A stretch of 7,051 nucleotides of DNA from assembly GCA_031288765.1 (NCBI GenBank), contig JAITQV010000012.1, forward strand, positions 1 through 7,051, in the 5' to 3' direction. Each line of letters opens with the position of its first letter. The stretch's first letter is position 1. Source of the DNA: Planctomycetaceae bacterium (GTDB lineage: Bacteria; Planctomycetota; Planctomycetia; Pirellulales; Thermoguttaceae). Of the stretch, positions 1-6,567 are shown piece after piece. The notes beneath the pieces are model-generated. The model saw only the letters and a list, made by a program, of their open reading frames with translations. It was not told the origin of the DNA and ran no database searches. The position numbers and the translations under genes were made by a program.

Positions 1-208
1 GCAGATTCATGACAAACGGGGGCAGATTCACGCAAACGGGGGCAGATTCATGGCAAACGGGGGCAGATTCATGGTAAACGGGGGCAGATTCATGACAAAC
101 GGGGGCAGATTCATGGCGAACGGGGGCAGATTCATGGCGAACGGGGGCAGATTCATGACAAACGGGGGCAGATTCATGGCAAACGGGGGCAATCCCGCGG
201 CAAAGGGG
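1..208. repeat. 21-bp tandem repeat array, nine units plus a decayed tenth
   Basis: Nine head-to-tail copies of a unit with consensus gcagattcatgRYRAACGGGG start at positions 1, 22, 42, 63, 84, 105, 126, 147 and 168. All are 21 bp except the second, which is 20 bp (one base lost near position 31). A degenerate tenth copy runs 189-208. The array continues off the left edge, so its true length is unknown. Variation is confined almost wholly to the bases after the ATG (gaca, ggca, ggta, ggcg). Because 21 is a multiple of three, the array is open in some frames: on the + strand from 50 to 244 it would read as M-(A/V/T)-N-G-G-R-F heptapeptides for 64 codons. I do not call this a gene. The frame exists only because of the period, the 20-bp unit breaks it at the left, and nothing follows the repeat except a short unrelated tail. 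Confidence 0.95.
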
Positions 209-265
209 CATGAATCCGCGGTAATCGGAGGCGAAATTAGTTAATAGTTGTATCTATTCAGTCCT

Positions 266-362
266 GTAGGCAACCCTTCGCCGAAGGGTTACATTGGCGT
301 TAACCGACCTTCGTATATGTAGGGGCGTTTCGGCGAGAGGCTTTCACCCAACGGTTGCCTAC
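266..362 (+). repeat. 97-bp hairpin repeat element with terminal inverted repeats (copy A)
   Basis: The element begins with GTAGGCAACC (266-275) and ends with its exact reverse complement GGTTGCCTAC (353-362). Inside the left end is a perfect hairpin: AACCCTTC (272-279), loop GCC, GAAGGGTT (283-290). A second, weaker stem follows around 294-307, then ccgaccttcgtatatg and taggggcg (320-327). The core 266-327 is homologous to the - strand element at 3632-3753, in the same order and with the same first-hairpin loop. The element lies about 180 bp upstream of the hydrolase gene. It resembles a REP- or MITE-like dispersed spacer element. A structured leader RNA is possible but less likely, because the distance to the gene differs between the two copies. 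No encoded protein is seen. Confidence 0.8.
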
Positions 363-389
363 CTCTTGTTGGCATATCTTTTAGAAAAA

Positions 390-450
390 AATTCCGCTTG
401 CGTTCTCCGCTATTAACTATCAACTCTCCGTCACAATGGTTGTTTTTTTG
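390..450 (+). repeat. Partial copy of the palindromic spacer repeat found at 6303-6507
   Basis: Bases 390-420 match 6411-6441 at 28 of 31 positions (aattccgcttgcgt, then a variable five bases, then ctattaactat). After a diverged stretch, similarity resumes with ggttgttttt around 438-448, matching ggttgttttg at 6465-6474. Only the equivalent of the right arm of the long palindrome is present here, so this looks like a half or decayed copy. Around it, 209-265 and 363-389 hold nothing I recognise. Bases 451-540 are AT-rich and presumably contain the promoter and leader of the hydrolase gene, but no convincing sigma-70 box pair stands out. Confidence 0.7.
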
Positions 451-531
451 ATTTCGTTTGCTAAACTATAACCGTTTTGACGTTTGACTGTTTCCGAAAA
501 ATCTTTTAATTTGACCATTTTTTAATTTGTT

Positions 532-537
532 AAGGGG
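532..537 (+). promoter_or_regulatory. Ribosome binding site of the hydrolase gene
   Basis: AAGGGG is followed by att and then two consecutive ATG codons at 541 and 544. The spacing from the AAGG part is 5 nt to the first ATG and 8 nt to the second, so either could be used. The choice changes the protein by one methionine only. Confidence 0.6.
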
Positions 538-540
538 ATT

Positions 541-1851
541 ATGATGAACCGTATTTTGGGAAGTTTTTGTATTGGGGTTTTGTTTATTTTTATTCCGTTT
601 CTTTGTTTTGCCGAAACACCGGAATTTCGATTGGTTCCAATGGAACAATTACAAATTCGGGACGGTGTTGGTAATGTTCTTGCCAAATTGAACGAAGGCG
701 GAACGGTTAAAATTGCGTATCTTGGCGGTTCTATTACGGCGGCGGACGGTTGGCGTCCCAAGACGACGGAATGGTTCAAAAAAACCTTTCCAAACGCAAA
801 AATCAACGAAATTAACGCCGCTATTGGCGGTACGGGCAGTAATTTGGGGGTTTTCCGGCTTTTTCATGATGTTCTTCGGCATCAACCCGATTTATTGTTT
901 GTTGAATTTGCCGTCAATGACGGCGGGGTATCGCCGGAGAATATCTGGCGAAGTATGGAGGGGATTGTTCGTCAAACGTGGAAGGCAGATTCCCAAACGG
1001 ATATTGTGTTTGTTTATACGGTTTCCGAAGCCTCCGCCAAAGAACCCCGCGAAGGAGTTTGCAACAAACCGATGTCTTCGATGGAACTTCTTGCCGATTT
1101 CTACGGCATTCCGTCAATCAATTTTGCGGTTCCGGTTTTTGCTTTGGAGAAGGCGGGAAAACTGTTGTTCAGAGGCGAATCCGCTCCTGAGGGTGTGATT
1201 TTGTTTTCGACCGACAGTGTTCATCCGCTTGACGCCGGACACCAAATCTATGCTCAGGCGGTAATCGAAAGTTTTGAAACGATGTCTGAAACGAGGAAGG
1301 AAACGAGGAAAGAAACAAAGCCGGTTTCTCATCAACCCAAACTTGCCCAAACGTTTATCGGTGATCATTGGGAAGCCGCCCGATTGGTTCCGATTGCCGA
1401 ATCAATGCTTCAAGGTGAATGGAAAAAACTCGATAACAACGACAACCTTCAAAAATCGTTTGGGAATCGGCTTGGGGCGATTTGGTATTCGGGAAAGCCG
1501 GGCAGTAAATTAACGTTTCGGTTCAAAGGTACGCAGGCGAAAATTTACGATTTGCTCGGTCCCAACGGCGGACAGGTAATAATTACGGTTGATGGAAAAA
1601 CAAAGGACAAACCGGTTGCCCGATTTGATTCTTATTGTACGTATCATCGTCTTGCGACGCTTGATTTAGCGGTCAATCTTGATCCCGACGTTATCCACAC
1701 CATTACGGTGGAAGTTCACCCCGAACAACCAAGCCGGCAACCGGTTGCATTTCGTCTGAAGGAACCGGAAAAAGAGCTTGCCGAACCGAAGTTTCAAGGT
1801 ACGAATGTCTGGTTTGGTAAACTCATGTTAATCGGCGATCCGATTGATTAA
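541..1851 (+). CDS. Secreted SGNH/GDSL-family hydrolase (probable carbohydrate esterase) with C-terminal beta-rich domain
   Basis: This 436-residue protein has a signal peptide: M-M-N-R, a hydrophobic core at about 5-22, and likely signal peptidase I cleavage after CFA at residue 24. The exported part starts ETPEF. The SGNH blocks are visible in order: LGGSIT (61-66) with nucleophile Ser64 in GGS; the oxyanion glycine in IGGTGS (95-100); FAVND (123-127) with Asn126; and TDSVHPLDAGH (224-234) with the Asp225/His228 pair. A basic linker with the repeat TRKE-TRKE-TK (251-260) leads to a domain of about 165 residues rich in predicted beta strands, perhaps a sugar-binding or accessory sandwich. 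Family knowledge suggests de-esterification (such as deacetylation) of polysaccharide outside the cytoplasm; the substrate is not shown by the sequence. The gene stands alone on its strand and converges on the corrinoid activator gene, 65 bp apart. The start may equally be the ATG at 544. Confidence 0.9.
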   Translation: MMNRILGSFCIGVLFIFIPFLCFAETPEFRLVPMEQLQIRDGVGNVLAKLNEGGTVKIAYLGGSITAADGWRPKTTEWFKKTFPNAKINEINAAIGGTGSNLGVFRLFHDVLRHQPDLLFVEFAVNDGGVSPENIWRSMEGIVRQTWKADSQTDIVFVYTVSEASAKEPREGVCNKPMSSMELLADFYGIPSINFAVPVFALEKAGKLLFRGESAPEGVILFSTDSVHPLDAGHQIYAQAVIESFETMSETRKETRKETKPVSHQPKLAQTFIGDHWEAARLVPIAESMLQGEWKKLDNNDNLQKSFGNRLGAIWYSGKPGSKLTFRFKGTQAKIYDLLGPNGGQVIITVDGKTKDKPVARFDSYCTYHRLATLDLAVNLDPDVIHTITVEVHPEQPSRQPVAFRLKEPEKELAEPKFQGTNVWFGKLMLIGDPID

Positions 1852-1916
1852 AACAACCGCCCACCTTTTGCGGAAAAACGTTTAAGAAAATTTCCGTTGA
1901 AATATTAACAGGAATT

Positions 1917-3581
1917 TTATTGCGTGAAAAGCATGGCGTCAGCATAAACGGTTGTGAAATTGGGAAGAGACGCCAGTTCGATGTGGCGGGCGCGCCGCGC
2001 CAGAATAAACGATTCCTCCCGATACCGCATGTCCAATAACGATAACCTCGCTCCCGCAAGCGAAGTATTGCCGCAAAACCGGATTCGCTCCAACGGAACT
2101 TCAACCGGCAATAACCCAACACGTTGCGCCGCCTCCAAACGAATAAAACTTCCGAATCCGCCCCCAATATAAAAATTTTCAATATCTTCCGGTTGTAATC
2201 CCTGTTGCTGCAGCAATAACCTGATTCCGGCACGAATCGCTCCGGTCGCCAATTGAAACTGGCGAATATCCCGTTGCGTCAACAAAATCGCCTCCCCGCA
2301 ACCCGAATCCGCCTCCGAAACCAATACAAAAGACGGTTTGCCGTTGTCCATTGCCCAAAAACGCAAAAAAGGCGAATCCGCTTTGACATTAAATTGACCG
2401 TTCGGCTTAATCAACCCACACCGCAGTAACTCCGAAACAGCGTCAATCAACCCGCTGCCGCAAATTCCTTGCGGCGGTTGGTTGCCGATTGTGGAAATGG
2501 ATACTTCGCCGGTTTCAATCCCTTCCGATTCTGTGGTTTGAAGCCTAACCCGATCAACCGCGCCGGAAACCGCCAACATGCCGTGTTCAATCCGACCGCC
2601 TTCAAACGCAGGTCCGGCGGCGGTTGCGGCGGTGTGGATTTCATCGCCGTAACATAGAACCAGTTCGCCGTTGGTGCCGATGTCAATCAGAAAAAAAGCA
2701 CGCGGTTTACAAGAATATGGATGTTGGCGGTTTTTTTCCGGTTGTTGGCGGTTTTTCTTGTGTATTTCCGTCGCAATCACTCCGGCAACAATATCACCGC
2801 CGACAAATCCCCCGAAAATCGGTAATGTTTCAATGATTCCGTCCGGTACGGTTTTCAGACCGATGTCGCGTCCCCGACAAACCGGATATTCCGAAACCGG
2901 CGCCGTAAACGGAGCAAAACCCAGCGGCGAAGGATCAATACCAAGAAAAAGATATTCCATAACGGTGTTGCCGGCAACGGAAAGAAGCGAAATGTCTGTT
3001 GTGTTGATTCCGGCTTTTTCCGCAAGTTCCGCCAACATTTCATCAACGGCACCAACTATCAATTCCTGCAATTTCGCCAGAAAAACCGGTTCTTCGATAA
3101 TTTTTTGAATCCGTGTAATCACGTCATCGCCGTAATTCCGTTGCGGGTTGGCGCGGGAAGCCGTCCGCACCGTATTGGGATTGCCGATTGGATCGCCGAA
3201 TTGGTGTAATTCGGCGGCTAAGGTTGTTGTCCCGATATCAACAGCAACCCCGAATTGATGTCCGGTGCGTTTAACAATGTCCTGTTGTCTGATTTCGGGA
3301 AAGGATTCTGTTTGGACAACAACGGTTTTTTCGTTATGCCGCAAGGCGGATTCGGGAACGAGGACTTCGAGATTATTTTCGACAACGGTTTGGCAGGCTA
3401 ATTGTGTATTTCCGTTGATATTGACACGGCATTTTCCGCAAATTCCGGTGCCGCCGCAATTGGTATGAAACGGCAAACCGGCTTCGGAAGCCGCAACTGT
3501 CAACAACGTACCGGACGGAACGTAAACTGTTTTTGTTGGTTTGACCTTAGTTTCGAATCTGAATTGAACCGAATACTTCAT
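1917..3581 (-). CDS. 2Fe-2S/ASKHA-domain reductive activator of corrinoid proteins (RACE/RamA-like, DUF4445 type)
   Basis: This is a 554-residue cytoplasmic protein. Residues 1-90 are a plant-type ferredoxin domain with ligands Cys42, Cys48, Cys51 and Cys63 (NCGGTGICGKC, then LACQ). An ASKHA ATPase fold follows: phosphate-1 loop VAVDIGTTTLA (112-122), NPQRNYGDDVITRI (145-158), AGNTVMEYLFLGIDPSPLGF (203-222), DIGTNGEL (300-307), AAGPAFEGGRIEHGM (321-335), GICGSGLIDAV (372-382) and IGGGFGSF (472-479). In this family ATP hydrolysis drives electron transfer from the Fe-S cluster to inactive Co(II) corrinoid, restoring Co(I) for methyltransferases. I start it at ATG 3581: GGGAG lies 11 nt upstream and the protein begins directly with the ferredoxin fold. 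The frame stays open to an ATG at 3680, but that 33-residue extension translates a spacer repeat. A 7-residue in-frame duplication (276-289) sits in a linker. No corrinoid protein or methyltransferase is adjacent. Confidence 0.92.
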   Translation of the reverse strand: MKYSVQFRFETKVKPTKTVYVPSGTLLTVAASEAGLPFHTNCGGTGICGKCRVNINGNTQLACQTVVENNLEVLVPESALRHNEKTVVVQTESFPEIRQQDIVKRTGHQFGVAVDIGTTTLAAELHQFGDPIGNPNTVRTASRANPQRNYGDDVITRIQKIIEEPVFLAKLQELIVGAVDEMLAELAEKAGINTTDISLLSVAGNTVMEYLFLGIDPSPLGFAPFTAPVSEYPVCRGRDIGLKTVPDGIIETLPIFGGFVGGDIVAGVIATEIHKKNRQQPEKNRQHPYSCKPRAFFLIDIGTNGELVLCYGDEIHTAATAAGPAFEGGRIEHGMLAVSGAVDRVRLQTTESEGIETGEVSISTIGNQPPQGICGSGLIDAVSELLRCGLIKPNGQFNVKADSPFLRFWAMDNGKPSFVLVSEADSGCGEAILLTQRDIRQFQLATGAIRAGIRLLLQQQGLQPEDIENFYIGGGFGSFIRLEAAQRVGLLPVEVPLERIRFCGNTSLAGARLSLLDMRYREESFILARRARHIELASLPNFTTVYADAMLFTQ

Positions 3582-3592
3582 AATATTTAATT

Positions 3593-3597
3593 CTCCC
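3593..3597 (-). promoter_or_regulatory. Ribosome binding site deciding the start of the corrinoid activator
   Basis: On the - strand GGGAG is followed by an 11-nt AT-rich spacer and ATG (3581-3579). The spacer is slightly long, but no better site precedes the in-frame ATG at 3680, which lies inside the repeat element. This supports the shorter 554-residue protein. Confidence 0.55.
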
Positions 3598-3631
3598 GAA
3601 CCGCCTGCAATTGTCAAACCGCCGCAATCAT

Positions 3632-3753
3632 GGGCGAAACATTTTTCGCCCCTACCGCATATCCGAAGGTCGGCTGACACCGACGCAACCGTCCGCCGAC
3701 AAATTTCCCAGTCGGCTGACGCCGACGCAATCGCTCGGCGAACGATTGCCTAC
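3632..3753 (-). repeat. Hairpin repeat element (copy B) with internal 42-bp duplication
   Basis: Read on the - strand this begins GTAGGCAA (3753 downward) and contains a hairpin with arms GCAATCG/CGATTGC (3749-3743 and 3733-3727) around TTCGCCGAG. It corresponds to the 266-290 hairpin of copy A, with the arm bases changed in a compensatory way. A second palindrome, gtcggctgacgccgac (3711-3726 on +, stem 6, loop 4), recurs in imperfect form 42 bp away (3669-3691 against 3711-3733), so a block has been duplicated here. Next come ccgaccttcggatatg and taggggcg, as in copy A. The element closes with a third hairpin, GGGCGAAA-CATT-TTTCGCCC (3632-3651 on +). It lies between the membrane protein gene and the corrinoid activator, 50 bp upstream of the activator start. 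It might attenuate read-through, but no U-run follows. Confidence 0.8.
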
Positions 3754-3797
3754 CTTGCGTCGTTGTTTAACAAAGGATTGAATCAATACGCTAAAAT

Positions 3798-4346
3798 TTA
3801 ATTGTTTGCATGGTTATTGATATGATTATTTTTTTGGGCGAGATTACCATAGAAATGGAACATGGGAACTATTGCAAAAATGAGCCAATGTCCTGAAAAA
3901 AGTCTCACATCAAGAACTTTCCGTTTCCCATATTCTTCTTCTGTTATTTCAGCTAGAATTTTTCCTTTCCGACTTAATACATATTTTCCATCAATAATCT
4001 CGGGACTACCGTCATGCGGAAGCCACATAAAAAAGTTAAAGGCTGCATAGAGAAGACATAACACAATAGTATTCATAACAAATTGGTTGTTTTCCGGTAA
4101 GAACGATATTGGTTTATTGTTTGGATCATTTAGGTTTGTGGTACTTACAAACATTATTATCATAGCTATAAAAGGAATAAATATTAAGAGCATGATAAGG
4201 ACACCCAACGGCATTGTCAAAATATCGGGTTTGGGATATTTGTTGAACAGAAAGGTATTGAAGTGGACAAGCACCGCGGCAATCGTTGAGAACAATGTAA
4301 GAATAAAAAATATTCCGTTCAATAAAACATATATTGTTTTGGGCAT
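3798..4346 (-). CDS. Unrecognised four-helix membrane protein
   Basis: This 182-residue protein is of unknown function. Four hydrophobic segments can be seen: about 6-28, 45-68, 88-108 and 153-168. Between the third and fourth lies a charged loop of about 45 residues, IIDGKYVLSRKGKILAEITE then EEYGKRKVLDVRLFSGHW (117-154), which reads like a small soluble insert with two or three short strands. The C-terminus is polar and Asn/His-rich (KNNHINNHANN). No signal peptide cleavage site, catalytic motif or metal-binding cluster is evident. The start at 4346 is the first ATG after the kinase gene, with a weak TGGAA about 8 nt upstream. The kinase stop codon is 42 bp upstream, so the two are plausibly cotranscribed. 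The gene is more AT-rich than its neighbours, partly because of its Ile/Phe/Asn content. The loop style recalls hypothetical proteins of gut Planctomycetota, which is memory and not evidence from this sequence. Confidence 0.8.
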   Translation of the reverse strand: MPKTIYVLLNGIFFILTLFSTIAAVLVHFNTFLFNKYPKPDILTMPLGVLIMLLIFIPFIAMIIMFVSTTNLNDPNNKPISFLPENNQFVMNTIVLCLLYAAFNFFMWLPHDGSPEIIDGKYVLSRKGKILAEITEEEYGKRKVLDVRLFSGHWLIFAIVPMFHFYGNLAQKNNHINNHANN

Positions 4347-4388
4347 TTTATAATTTCCATATTGGAATTAGGGGGGATATTTTTTGGG

Positions 4389-6197
4389 TTAAAAAATTTT
4401 TTTTGCGGGGTATTTTTTGATGGATTTTTTTATGGTATCGAGGACGATTTGGATATCGACGGGTTTTCCGATATGCCCGTTCATTCCGGCATCGAGAACC
4501 TCTTGAACATCTTCCTTAAAAACATTTGCGGTCATTGCGATAATCGGCAATATTTTAGCGTCGGGGTGTTGGGAAGCCCTAATCATTCGGGTTGCGGTGC
4601 AGCCGTCCATAACGGGCATTTGCATATCCATGAGTACAAGCAGATAATATCCGGCGGGGGAATTTTGTATTTTTTCGAGGGCTTCCTTTCCGTTTTCGGC
4701 TTCTTCGATTGTGATATGGGTATCTTTGAGCAAGGAGCAAATAATCAACCGGTTTATTTTGACGTCGTCGGCGACCAGAATTTTATAGCCGGAGAAGTCG
4801 GCGTGTTCTTTTTTAATTTGTTGTTCGTTCTTTTTTTGCGGGAGGGAGTTATCTTTTTCGAAGCGGACGGAGAAGGCAAAGCGTGAACCTTTCCCCGGAG
4901 TGCTTTCGACACGGATGAAACCTCCCATAAGTCCGACGATATGTTGGCTGATAGCCAAACCGAGTCCGGTACCGCCGTAATTTCGGGAGATGGTGTTGTC
5001 TGCTTGTTCGAAGGGTTTGAAGATCCGCTCCCGAAGTTCCGGCGCAATTCCGATACCGGTGTCGGTTACGGCGAATTGGAGAGTTACCGAGTCGTGATCT
5101 TGCGAAAATTCCGAAATATCCAATTTCACCGACCCGTTTTCCGGCGTGAATTTGATGGCGTTGTTTAACAAATTGAGGAGGACTTGGGAGAGCCGCATAT
5201 CGTCGCCGATCAAGCGGAGGTTATTGGGGTAATGAAAGTCAACATCGAAGGTTTGGGACTTATTTTGGGCGAATTGGATCATGCTGTTGCGGATGGATTC
5301 GGCGAGTTGGCGGAGGTCGAAGGCATTTCGGGCGAGGTTAAATTTTCCGTCTTCGATTTTGGAGATATCGAGGACGTCGTTAATTAGGGAGAGGAGATGT
5401 TTGGAGGAGGTATTGATTTGTTTGATGCAGCGGTTGATTTCTTCGGGGTCATCGGAACGTTCGGCGATTTGGGTCATACCGATAATTGCGTTCATGGGGG
5501 TACGGATTTCGTGGCTGAGGTTGGCGAAGAAGCGGCTTTTGGCGTGAGCCGCCTGGTTTGCTTGGTCAACCGCCTCGAAAAGACCCATAATTCCGTACAT
5601 TTGTTGGCAGTACACCATGAAGGGGGAGGTTAATTCTTGCGGCAGGAAGTCGTAAAAATCTTTATTGGTTTCGGAGATGCCGCCCAGAATCAAGCCGTTT
5701 ATTTTTTGGCGGTTGTTGAGTGCGGGCATAACGATGACATGGGACAATCCCATTTCCGCCCAGATTTTAGCGGTTACGGGGGATTCGCAGTAGGCTTGCG
5801 GTTTTGGGGAAAGGAGATAGCCGGCGAATCCTTGGGATTTCCATTCTTCGGGGTCGAGGGTGAAGACGGTTTCTTCGGTTTCCAGATTCAAACCGTTGAG
5901 CAGGATAAGTTGTTGGTCGGCGAAATTGATCTCGAAGAGGGCGGCGGCTTCGAGTTGAAAGATATCGATAATACCTTCGGCGATAGTTGTATGCAGGGTT
6001 TGGGTATCTTTGGCGGAGAAGGCGCGTTGGGCATAATCGTGCATACGGGCGAATTTACTAATATGTAAATCCAACCGGTGTTGGGTATCACGGAGGCTTT
6101 GGGCGATAACTTCCGAGCGGGCGGCTTTGCGGGAAATAGAATCCAGTTCGGCTCTGAGATACTCAATTTCTTGCTCTTGCGAACGTTCCGGCAGCAT
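4389..6197 (-). CDS. Cytoplasmic hybrid sensor histidine kinase (coiled coil - GAF - HisKA - HATPase - receiver)
   Basis: This is a 602-residue protein with no membrane segment. Order: Glu/Arg-rich coiled coil (about 5-50); GAF-like sensor domain (about 60-195); dimerisation helix with the H box SHEIRTPMNAIIG (228-240, phospho-acceptor His229); HATPase with N box NLLNNAIKF (342-350), G1 DTGIGI (379-384), F box IFKPFEQAD (392-400) and G2 GGTGLGLAIS (408-417); a short Lys/Gln-rich linker; and a receiver (about 470-595) with acidic pair Asp477/Asp478, phospho-acceptor Asp524 in LMDMQMPVMDG, Thr556 and Lys578. All key residues are intact. It would sense a cytoplasmic signal through GAF and pass phosphate from His229 to Asp524. 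No HPt domain is present, so further relay needs a separate partner, not in this window. I chose ATG 6197, with GAGAG 5 nt upstream; a GTG at 6209 would add four residues. Residue numbers use the ATG. Confidence 0.95.
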   Translation of the reverse strand: MLPERSQEQEIEYLRAELDSISRKAARSEVIAQSLRDTQHRLDLHISKFARMHDYAQRAFSAKDTQTLHTTIAEGIIDIFQLEAAALFEINFADQQLILLNGLNLETEETVFTLDPEEWKSQGFAGYLLSPKPQAYCESPVTAKIWAEMGLSHVIVMPALNNRQKINGLILGGISETNKDFYDFLPQELTSPFMVYCQQMYGIMGLFEAVDQANQAAHAKSRFFANLSHEIRTPMNAIIGMTQIAERSDDPEEINRCIKQINTSSKHLLSLINDVLDISKIEDGKFNLARNAFDLRQLAESIRNSMIQFAQNKSQTFDVDFHYPNNLRLIGDDMRLSQVLLNLLNNAIKFTPENGSVKLDISEFSQDHDSVTLQFAVTDTGIGIAPELRERIFKPFEQADNTISRNYGGTGLGLAISQHIVGLMGGFIRVESTPGKGSRFAFSVRFEKDNSLPQKKNEQQIKKEHADFSGYKILVADDVKINRLIICSLLKDTHITIEEAENGKEALEKIQNSPAGYYLLVLMDMQMPVMDGCTATRMIRASQHPDAKILPIIAMTANVFKEDVQEVLDAGMNGHIGKPVDIQIVLDTIKKSIKKYPAKKIF

Positions 6198-6202
6198 AAA
6201 AA

Positions 6203-6207
6203 CTCTC
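6203..6207 (-). promoter_or_regulatory. Weak ribosome binding site of the hybrid kinase
   Basis: On the - strand GAGAG is followed by five T and then ATG at 6197. The competing GTG at 6209 has no purine-rich site at a usable distance. The reading frame stays open upstream to a stop at 6284-6282 but has no other start codon. Confidence 0.4.
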
Positions 6208-6302
6208 ACTGTACATCCGTTGACCGCAAAAACGAACTTGTTTTCGCCTTTGGGGTAAACAATTTTTCGTTTGTGTGGTATTTATTCGGTGGAATATTTC
6301 TA

Positions 6303-6507
6303 CATAATCTTATTTTCGACCTTATTTCCGAACAAAACAACCCTAGTAGTTAATAATTTATAGTGAATAATTAATAATTCGCAATCGGATTAAACATATT
6401 GCAGCAAAATAATTCCGCTTGCGTCCTCTACTATTAACTATTCGCTGTAAACTATTAACTATAAGGTTGTTTTGTTTGGAAAAATCAGGTTGAAAATAAG
6501 ATTTATG
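6303..6507. repeat. 205-bp imperfect palindrome in the spacer upstream of the kinase
   Basis: The left arm, starting cataatcttattttc (6303-6317), reappears in reverse complement at the right end (to 6507). The similarity continues inward through ccgaacaaaacaacc (6328-6342) against ggttgttttgtttgg (6465-6479), tagttaata, and the gaataRttaata blocks, as far as the cgcaa-cgga motifs near 6380 and 6415. Arms are roughly 85-95 bp and differ by a few short indels and mostly transitions. The centre is near 6400. The right arm contains ctattaactat twice (6431-6441, 6452-6462). No transposase or target-site duplication is obvious, so this may be a MITE-like or other dispersed palindrome. It lies about 100 bp upstream of the kinase start and so may overlap its promoter region. 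Confidence 0.8.
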
Positions 6508-6567
6508 CCGTATCATAGTTTAACAAAGGGCTATAAGAATACAACACGGAGGTTTTGGTTTTATGTT

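Noticed and set aside
1..208. CRISPR array
   Set aside because: The 21-bp units are directly contiguous with no unique spacers, and no cas gene is present.
50..244. 64-codon open frame of M-A-N-G-G-R-F heptapeptides
   Set aside because: It is produced by the 21-bp period; the ggggg before each ATG is part of the repeat and only mimics a ribosome binding site, and a 20-bp unit breaks the frame at the left.
477..510. Sigma-70-like boxes ahead of the hydrolase (TTGACG 477-482, TTGACT 484-489, TTTAAT 505-510)
   Set aside because: Spacings are 22 and 15 bp, both outside the usual 16-18, and AT-rich DNA gives such matches by chance.
1857..1896. Possible bidirectional terminator between the convergent hydrolase and corrinoid activator genes
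   Set aside because: The stems are short (CCGC/GCGG with a 9-nt loop; CGGAAA/TTTCCG with a 14-nt loop). Only the - strand has a T-rich run (ttgtttt) after the first, so I could not support a terminator call.
3582..3680. 33-residue N-terminal extension of the corrinoid activator to ATG 3680
   Set aside because: It translates the spacer hairpin element, has no family resemblance, and the shorter start has a ribosome binding site and begins at the ferredoxin fold.
3765..6529. Shared 12-mer GTTTAACAAAGG at 3765-3776 and 6518-6529 as possible attachment sites
   Set aside because: A 12-base match is expected by chance about once in a window of this size, and no integrase is present.
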